From Anaerolineae bacterium (lineage in GTDB: Bacteria; Chloroflexota; Anaerolineae; DRVO01), in the NCBI GenBank assembly GCA_012719195.1, contig JAAYAV010000247.1, positions 1-9,377 on the forward strand: a DNA stretch of 9,377 bases, written 5' to 3'. Made by a program: the position numbers and the translations under genes. Positions 6,586-9,377 of this stretch are shown here, in pieces. Numbering within the stretch: position 1 is the first letter of the stretch; the number at the start of each line of letters is the position of its first letter. A model generated the notes under the pieces. It was not told the origin of the DNA and made no database searches. It saw only the letters and a program-made list of their open reading frames with translations.

Positions 6586-8388
6586 CTAAGACTCCTCGAT
6601 GGAGAGGAGAGCCATGAAGGCCTCTTGGGGCACGGATACGCTGCCGATCTGCTTCAAGCGCTTCTTGCCTTCCTTCTGCTTCTCCAGCAACTTGCGCTTG
6701 CGGGTGACATCGCCGCCATAGCACTTGGCCGTCACGTTCTTGCGCGTCGCCTTGACGTTGGCCCGCGAGATGACCCGCTTGCCCACTGCGGCCTGCACGG
6801 GAACATCGAACATCTGGCGCGGGATGAGTTCCTTGAGCCGCGTGACCAGGGATTGCCCCTTGCGGTAGGCCTCGTCTCGGTGGACGATGAGGTAGAGAGC
6901 GTCCACTGGCTCTTCGTTGACCAGCACGTCGAGCCGGACCAAGTCGGCGGCGCGGAAGCCGATCATATGGTAGTCCATGCTGCCGTAGCCGCGCGTACGG
7001 GACTTGAGCTGATCGTGGAGGTCGATGATCACCTCAGACAGGGGCATCTCGTAGGTGAGTAGCACCCGCTTCTGGTCCAGGTACTCCATCCGTTTCTGGA
7101 GGCCGCGTCGCCGGTTGGCCAACTCCATAACCGCACCCACGTGCTCGGCCGGCGTGACCAGGGTCACCTCGGCCCAGGGCTCGCGGATTTCCTCGATGTC
7201 CCCCTCCGGGGGCAGGTCGGCGGGGCTATCCACCCGCAGCGTCTCGTCCCGATGGGTGACCACCTCGTATTCCACGTTGGGCGCGGTGACGACCAGGTCG
7301 AGCCCGTACTCCCGCTCCAGCCGTTCCTGGATGATCTCCATGTGAAACAGGCCGAGGAACCCGGCGCGGAAGCCGAATCCGAGCGCTTGGGAGTTCTCCG
7401 GCTGCCAAGTGAAGGAGGCATCGTTTAGGCTTAGCTTCTCGAGAGAGTCGCGCAGGACGCCGTAGTCCTCGCCTTCAGAGGGGTACAGCCCGGCGAAGAC
7501 CATTGGCTTGGCGGGACGGTACCCGGGCAGTGGTTCGGGTGCCGGGTCGGCCGCCAAGGTGATGGTGTCTCCCACGCCGCAGTCGTGCACGCTCTTGAGG
7601 CCGGTGGCGACGTAGCCCACCTCTCCGCTGCTGAGGCCGTCCACCGGCAGCATTCCGGGGACGAAGGCGCCGACCTCGATGGGCTCGAAGCGCTCGCGGG
7701 TGGCCATGGGCATCAGCTGTGTCTTCGAGGTGAGCTCGCCGTCGAACACACGGACGTAGGCAACTACGCCCTTGTAGCTGTCGTAGTGAGTGTCGAACAC
7801 AAGGGCGCGCGAGGAGTCGACCCGGGGGCCTCGCGGCGGAGGGATGCGCTCCACGATCGCTTGCAGCACCTGCTCCGCGCCGCGTCCGTCTTTCGCCGAG
7901 ACCAGAATGGCCTCGCTCTCGTCGAACCCGAAAAGGTCGGAGAGCTCATGCGCGACCTCTTCCGGGTGGGCACTGGGCAGGTCGATCTTGTTGATCACCG
8001 GGATGATGGTGAGGTCGTGTTCCAGGGCTTGGTAGAGGTTGGCGATGGTCTGCGCCTCCACCCCCTGCGAAGCGTCCACCACCAGCAGCGCCCCCTCACA
8101 GGCGGCCAGAGCCCGCGAGACCTCGTAGCCGAAATCCACGTGACCGGGGGTATCAATGAGGTTGAGCTCGTACGTCCGATCGTCGGGCGCGTCATAGCTC
8201 AGTCTGACCGCCGACGCCTTGATGGTGACGCCCTTTTCGCGCTCCAAGTCCATGGCGTCCAGGACCTGCTCGGTCATGTCCCGCTCGGAGATGGTGCCGG
8301 TGCGCTCCAACAGCCGATCGGCGAGGGTGGACTTGCCGTGGTCAACGTGGGCGATTATGCAGAAGTTGCGTATCCGGTCTCTTTCCAT
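6586..8388 (-). CDS. lepA: Translation elongation factor 4 (LepA GTPase)
   Basis: LepA is a ribosome-associated GTPase related to EF-G, implicated in back-translocation, stalled-ribosome handling or 30S assembly. From the ATG at 8388 the protein has 600 residues, matching the E. coli length of 599. GTPase motifs: G1 AHVDHGKST (13-21), G2 around T55 in EKGVTIKA, G3 DTPGH (79-83, with the catalytic His83), G4 NKID (133-136) and G5 SAK (164-166). The EF-G-like domains follow, then the LepA-specific C-terminal domain with NVTAKCYGGDVTRKRKLLEKQKEGKKR and VPQEAFMALL near the end. An in-frame GTG at 8433 would add 15 residues, but it lacks a ribosome-binding site, sits inside a hairpin stem and adds nothing conserved; the ATG gives the family's usual MERDRIRNFCIIAH opening. 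The gene converges on the oxidoreductase and lies 74 nt downstream of another minus-strand gene. Confidence 0.97.
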   Translation of the reverse strand: MERDRIRNFCIIAHVDHGKSTLADRLLERTGTISERDMTEQVLDAMDLEREKGVTIKASAVRLSYDAPDDRTYELNLIDTPGHVDFGYEVSRALAACEGALLVVDASQGVEAQTIANLYQALEHDLTIIPVINKIDLPSAHPEEVAHELSDLFGFDESEAILVSAKDGRGAEQVLQAIVERIPPPRGPRVDSSRALVFDTHYDSYKGVVAYVRVFDGELTSKTQLMPMATRERFEPIEVGAFVPGMLPVDGLSSGEVGYVATGLKSVHDCGVGDTITLAADPAPEPLPGYRPAKPMVFAGLYPSEGEDYGVLRDSLEKLSLNDASFTWQPENSQALGFGFRAGFLGLFHMEIIQERLEREYGLDLVVTAPNVEYEVVTHRDETLRVDSPADLPPEGDIEEIREPWAEVTLVTPAEHVGAVMELANRRRGLQKRMEYLDQKRVLLTYEMPLSEVIIDLHDQLKSRTRGYGSMDYHMIGFRAADLVRLDVLVNEEPVDALYLIVHRDEAYRKGQSLVTRLKELIPRQMFDVPVQAAVGKRVISRANVKATRKNVTAKCYGGDVTRKRKLLEKQKEGKKRLKQIGSVSVPQEAFMALLSIEES

Positions 8389-8428
8389 AGTTATCCAGCG
8401 AGTCAGTATAGATGATGCTGGGCGCGTA

Positions 8429-8460
8429 GGCACTTCCCGGGGAGGTGCCGCCAGAGCGGC
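8429..8460 (-). promoter_or_regulatory. Two overlapping hairpins between the membrane-protein gene and lepA
   Basis: In the 74-nt gap upstream of lepA, 8429-8437 pairs with 8441-8449 (9 bp, one G-T wobble, 3-nt loop). A second stem pairs 8447-8451 with 8456-8460 (5 bp, loop CAGA). They share bases 8447-8449, so both cannot form fully at once. No U-tract follows on the minus strand. The larger hairpin could weaken readthrough from the upstream gene, and it also covers the alternative GTG at 8433. A regulatory role is only a possibility. Confidence 0.35.
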
Positions 8461-8462
8461 GT

Positions 8463-9377
8463 CTAGCGGCCGGCCGGCGCTACCTCGACCGAGCCCAAGA
8501 CTATCGCGTCACCGTGTCCCATCAGCGAGGGGTACTCGTACATGCCGACGAGAAGGCGGTACTCTCCGGGGGCCGCATCGGCGGGGACGGTGAGTACGTG
8601 CTCGTCCCGGATGACCTGGCCGGGCAGCCACAGGGGGGCGGGGAGATAGTCTCCGCCGGGGCGATGGTCGCTCCCAGTCCACACGGGCGCGCCATCTCCA
8701 TCTAGGACGTGTACGTAGGTGGAGTAAGGGGCGGCAAGGGGAGCGACGGCCTGCCAGTAGAGCGACACGAGGAACGTCTCGCCCGCCGTCAGGGGCTCGG
8801 CCGGAGCGTCGTAGCCCAAGAGGAGCACATCGTCGGCCAGCCGCTGCTCCCGCTGCGGTTCCGGGGCCGTCCAAAGGCCGGCCAGGCACTGGAGCGGTGG
8901 CGCACTCGGTGCCGGTTGGAAGCCCACCTCGAGCCCGGGCATCTCCTTGACCAGGCAGACCGGCCGGCCCGTCTGCAGTGCGTCCGTGGCCAGGGCACCG
9001 ATGTGGGAGTATTCGGGCTCCGTCGAGATCAGCGGGAAGAGCCCGAGCAAGTCGGGACGCTGGCTCTCGGCGTACTGGTGATACCACATGGGGACGATCT
9101 CGTTGCGGTCGTTGGACAGGACGATGGCGTCTTGCGGAGCGACCGCGAATGCCGACTGCCACAGCCCCTCGGGCGCATGAGGGATGCTGGCGAGGGCAGA
9201 CTCGCGCGCGGCTGGGGCGCGGACGACGGCGCTCACCGCCAGGGCGAGAAGGACCAGGCCGGCGATGGCAGAGCGCGTATGGCTGCTACTGCCCCAGCCG
9301 GCGACCGCCACGCCGGCCAGCACGGCCGCCGTCTGGTAGACGGGCAGATAGAAGACGTGGATGTCGCCGATGTTGTA
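8463..9377 (-). CDS. C-terminal part of a membrane glycosyltransferase-like protein (5' end off the window)
   Basis: The minus-strand frame is open from the window edge to the TAG at 8463-8465, giving 304 residues of a longer protein. The visible part opens YNIGDIHVFYLPVYQTAAVLAGVAVA, the tail of a transmembrane helix bundle. A second hydrophobic helix (about residues 34-53, AIAGLVLLALAVSAVV) follows. Then comes an extracytoplasmic region with a Rossmann-like feel (DAIVLSNDRNEIVPMWYHQYAE). The C-terminal beta-sandwich module (about 180-304) contains LLLGYDAPAEPLTAGETFLVSLYWQA, YVHVLDGDG, LPGQVIRDEHVLTVPADAAPGEYRLLVGMY. This combination is typical of large polytopic DUF2723/PMT-like glycosyltransferase proteins seen in Chloroflexota, which are thought to act on lipid-linked sugars; the family name is from memory and the catalytic N-terminus is not visible. 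A GTG at 9323 is internal, not the true start. Confidence 0.7.
   Translation of the reverse strand, partial: YNIGDIHVFYLPVYQTAAVLAGVAVAGWGSSSHTRSAIAGLVLLALAVSAVVRAPAARESALASIPHAPEGLWQSAFAVAPQDAIVLSNDRNEIVPMWYHQYAESQRPDLLGLFPLISTEPEYSHIGALATDALQTGRPVCLVKEMPGLEVGFQPAPSAPPLQCLAGLWTAPEPQREQRLADDVLLLGYDAPAEPLTAGETFLVSLYWQAVAPLAAPYSTYVHVLDGDGAPVWTGSDHRPGGDYLPAPLWLPGQVIRDEHVLTVPADAAPGEYRLLVGMYEYPSLMGHGDAIVLGSVEVAPAGR

Noticed and set aside
8405..8410. TATACT on the minus strand as a dedicated lepA promoter
   Set aside because: No -35 or extended -10 element accompanies it, and the leader would be only about 10 nt; too weak to annotate.
7585..8415. 276-residue plus-strand open frame opposite lepA
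   Set aside because: Antisense shadow of the conserved GTPase domain; its residues mirror lepA codons and show no motif of their own.
8389..8433. Upstream GTG start (8433) extending lepA by 15 residues
   Set aside because: No ribosome-binding site precedes it, it falls within a hairpin stem, and the family's conserved start matches the ATG at 8388.
1..9377. Mobile, defence or CRISPR system
   Set aside because: I saw no transposase, integrase, phage or toxin-antitoxin genes, no repeat array and no tRNA in the window; every long gene matches a common family and the base composition looks uniform.

Overview
This is a high-GC bacterial window of ordinary chromosomal genes. No phage, IS, CRISPR, tRNA or rRNA feature is visible. 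The best lineage guess is Chloroflexota (Anaerolineae-like). The reasons are the split three-subunit acyl-CoA carboxylase, and a membrane glycosyltransferase-like protein ending in the beta-sandwich module that is common in that phylum. This is an inference from remembered family patterns, not from a search.

Layout. The left edge carries the N-terminal two thirds of uvrC on the minus strand, running off the window. A 170-bp divergent intergenic region (1242-1411) holds two back-to-back extended -10 promoter candidates, one for uvrC and one for the rightward genes. From 1412 to 6495 there are five tightly packed plus-strand genes: a HIT-family nucleotide hydrolase/phosphorylase, a PccB-type carboxyltransferase, biotin carboxylase (accC), a biotin carrier protein, and a Gfo/Idh/MocA-type oxidoreductase. 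Gaps are 0 to 31 nt, so they probably form one operon. A perfect 11-bp stem-loop at 6527-6555 lies between the end of this operon and the convergent lepA gene. On the minus strand, lepA (translation factor EF4) lies downstream of the C-terminal part of a large membrane protein whose 5' end is outside the right edge.

How the genes work together. The carboxylase trio supplies all three functions of a biotin-dependent acyl-CoA carboxylase: AccC carboxylates biotin on the carrier protein using ATP and bicarbonate, and the carboxyltransferase passes CO2 to an acyl-CoA. The substrate (acetyl-, propionyl- or another acyl-CoA) is not fixed by the sequence. The residue known to control acetyl/propionyl choice in actinobacterial homologues is a cysteine here (Cys415). 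AccC and the carrier protein are in the same reading frame and separated by a single TAG codon, as if a PccA-like alpha subunit had been split. The HIT protein and the oxidoreductase have no obvious catalytic link to the carboxylase.

I did not find a clearly new biological system. The points most worth checking are the TAG-GTG junction, Cys415, the altered nucleotide-binding loop of the oxidoreductase, and the 12-codon open frame that bridges two genes through ATGA overlaps at both ends.
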